Positions 14,955 to 15,048 of a stretch of 15,048 nt of DNA are shown in pieces; within the stretch, counting starts at the first letter, position 1; each line of letters starts with the position of its first letter. Source of the DNA: Burkholderiales bacterium (lineage in GTDB: Bacteria; Pseudomonadota; Gammaproteobacteria; Burkholderiales; Burkholderiaceae_C). The stretch is taken from the NCBI GenBank assembly GCA_947458895.1, contig CANHBY010000002.1, forward strand, positions 1 through 15,048, written 5' to 3'. The notes under the pieces were generated by a model. It was not told the origin of the DNA. It saw only the letters and a program-made list of their open reading frames with translations, and did not search any database. The position numbers were made by a program, and so were the translations under genes.

Positions 14955-15048
14955 GGGCAGCGCTGCGGTGTGCTGGCAAGGCGCGACAACGCGGCGGGCT
15001 GGTGCCCGCAAGGCGGAGCAACGCCGCCAGCGCGCCGCAGTGCTGCCC
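14955..15048. repeat. Long inverted-repeat / nested hairpin structure at the window edge
   Basis: Arms 14955-14977 and 15026-15048 are complementary over 23 positions. The three non-Watson-Crick positions are all G-T/T-G, so a plus-strand RNA would pair along the whole arm with G-U wobbles. Inside lies a second perfect hairpin, GCGGGC-TGGT-GCCCGC (14994-15009). The segments after each arm or hairpin (AAGGCGCGACAACGC at 14978 and AAGGCGGAGCAACGC at 15010) are near-direct repeats. The structure may continue past the window. It could be a REP/REPIN-like palindrome, a mobile-element end or an RNA structure. Confidence 0.6.

Overview
The window is GC-rich throughout. Its proteins (an AddAB-type nuclease/helicase pair, a DUF3701-type integrase, IS21 and IS605 transposases) look most like those of Betaproteobacteria, probably Burkholderiales/Comamonadaceae. 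That assignment is by family resemblance only; no search was run.

Layout. (1) Positions 1-4977 are housekeeping chromosome: the 3' part of an AddB-like nuclease gene overlaps by 4 bp a complete AddA-like helicase-nuclease gene. Together they would process DNA double-strand ends for recombination. (2) At 5029-5626 there is a small MNT-type nucleotidyltransferase, with an Xre/NadS-type antitoxin-like regulator convergent to it. Their 3' ends overlap by 53 bp. (3) From about 5667 to 11354 lies a wrecked tyrosine recombinase of the DUF3701 type. Its N-terminal piece is 5'-truncated and carries an amber codon at 5700; it stops at 6167. Its catalytic C-terminal piece resumes near 10773. Between them sit an IS21-family element (6168-9007; istA and istB on the minus strand, multiple 23-bp terminal repeats) and an IS605-type element (tnpB on minus, tnpA on plus, hairpin end near 10670-10770). 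The middle of the integrase is missing, and so is the IS605 end beyond tnpB. The IS21 has no visible target duplication. This suggests a deletion, perhaps by recombination between two IS21 copies.

(4) After a 308-bp intergenic stretch containing a palindrome, 11663-14611 encodes a 982-residue fusion: a RelE/ParE-like N-terminal domain, a UvrD/Rep-type SF1 helicase core, and a C-terminal region with an ankyrin-like repeat. It is the most interesting gene here and a candidate accessory/defence protein in a decayed island. (5) The tail (14612-15048) holds a minus-strand fragment resembling phage terminase small subunit ('elements of external origin') proteins, and a strongly folded 94-bp inverted-repeat structure ending at the window edge.

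Overall: a conserved repair operon followed by an accessory island. Its integrase is destroyed by nested insertion sequences, while its cargo (NTase, Xre regulator, RelE-helicase-ankyrin protein) remains open.
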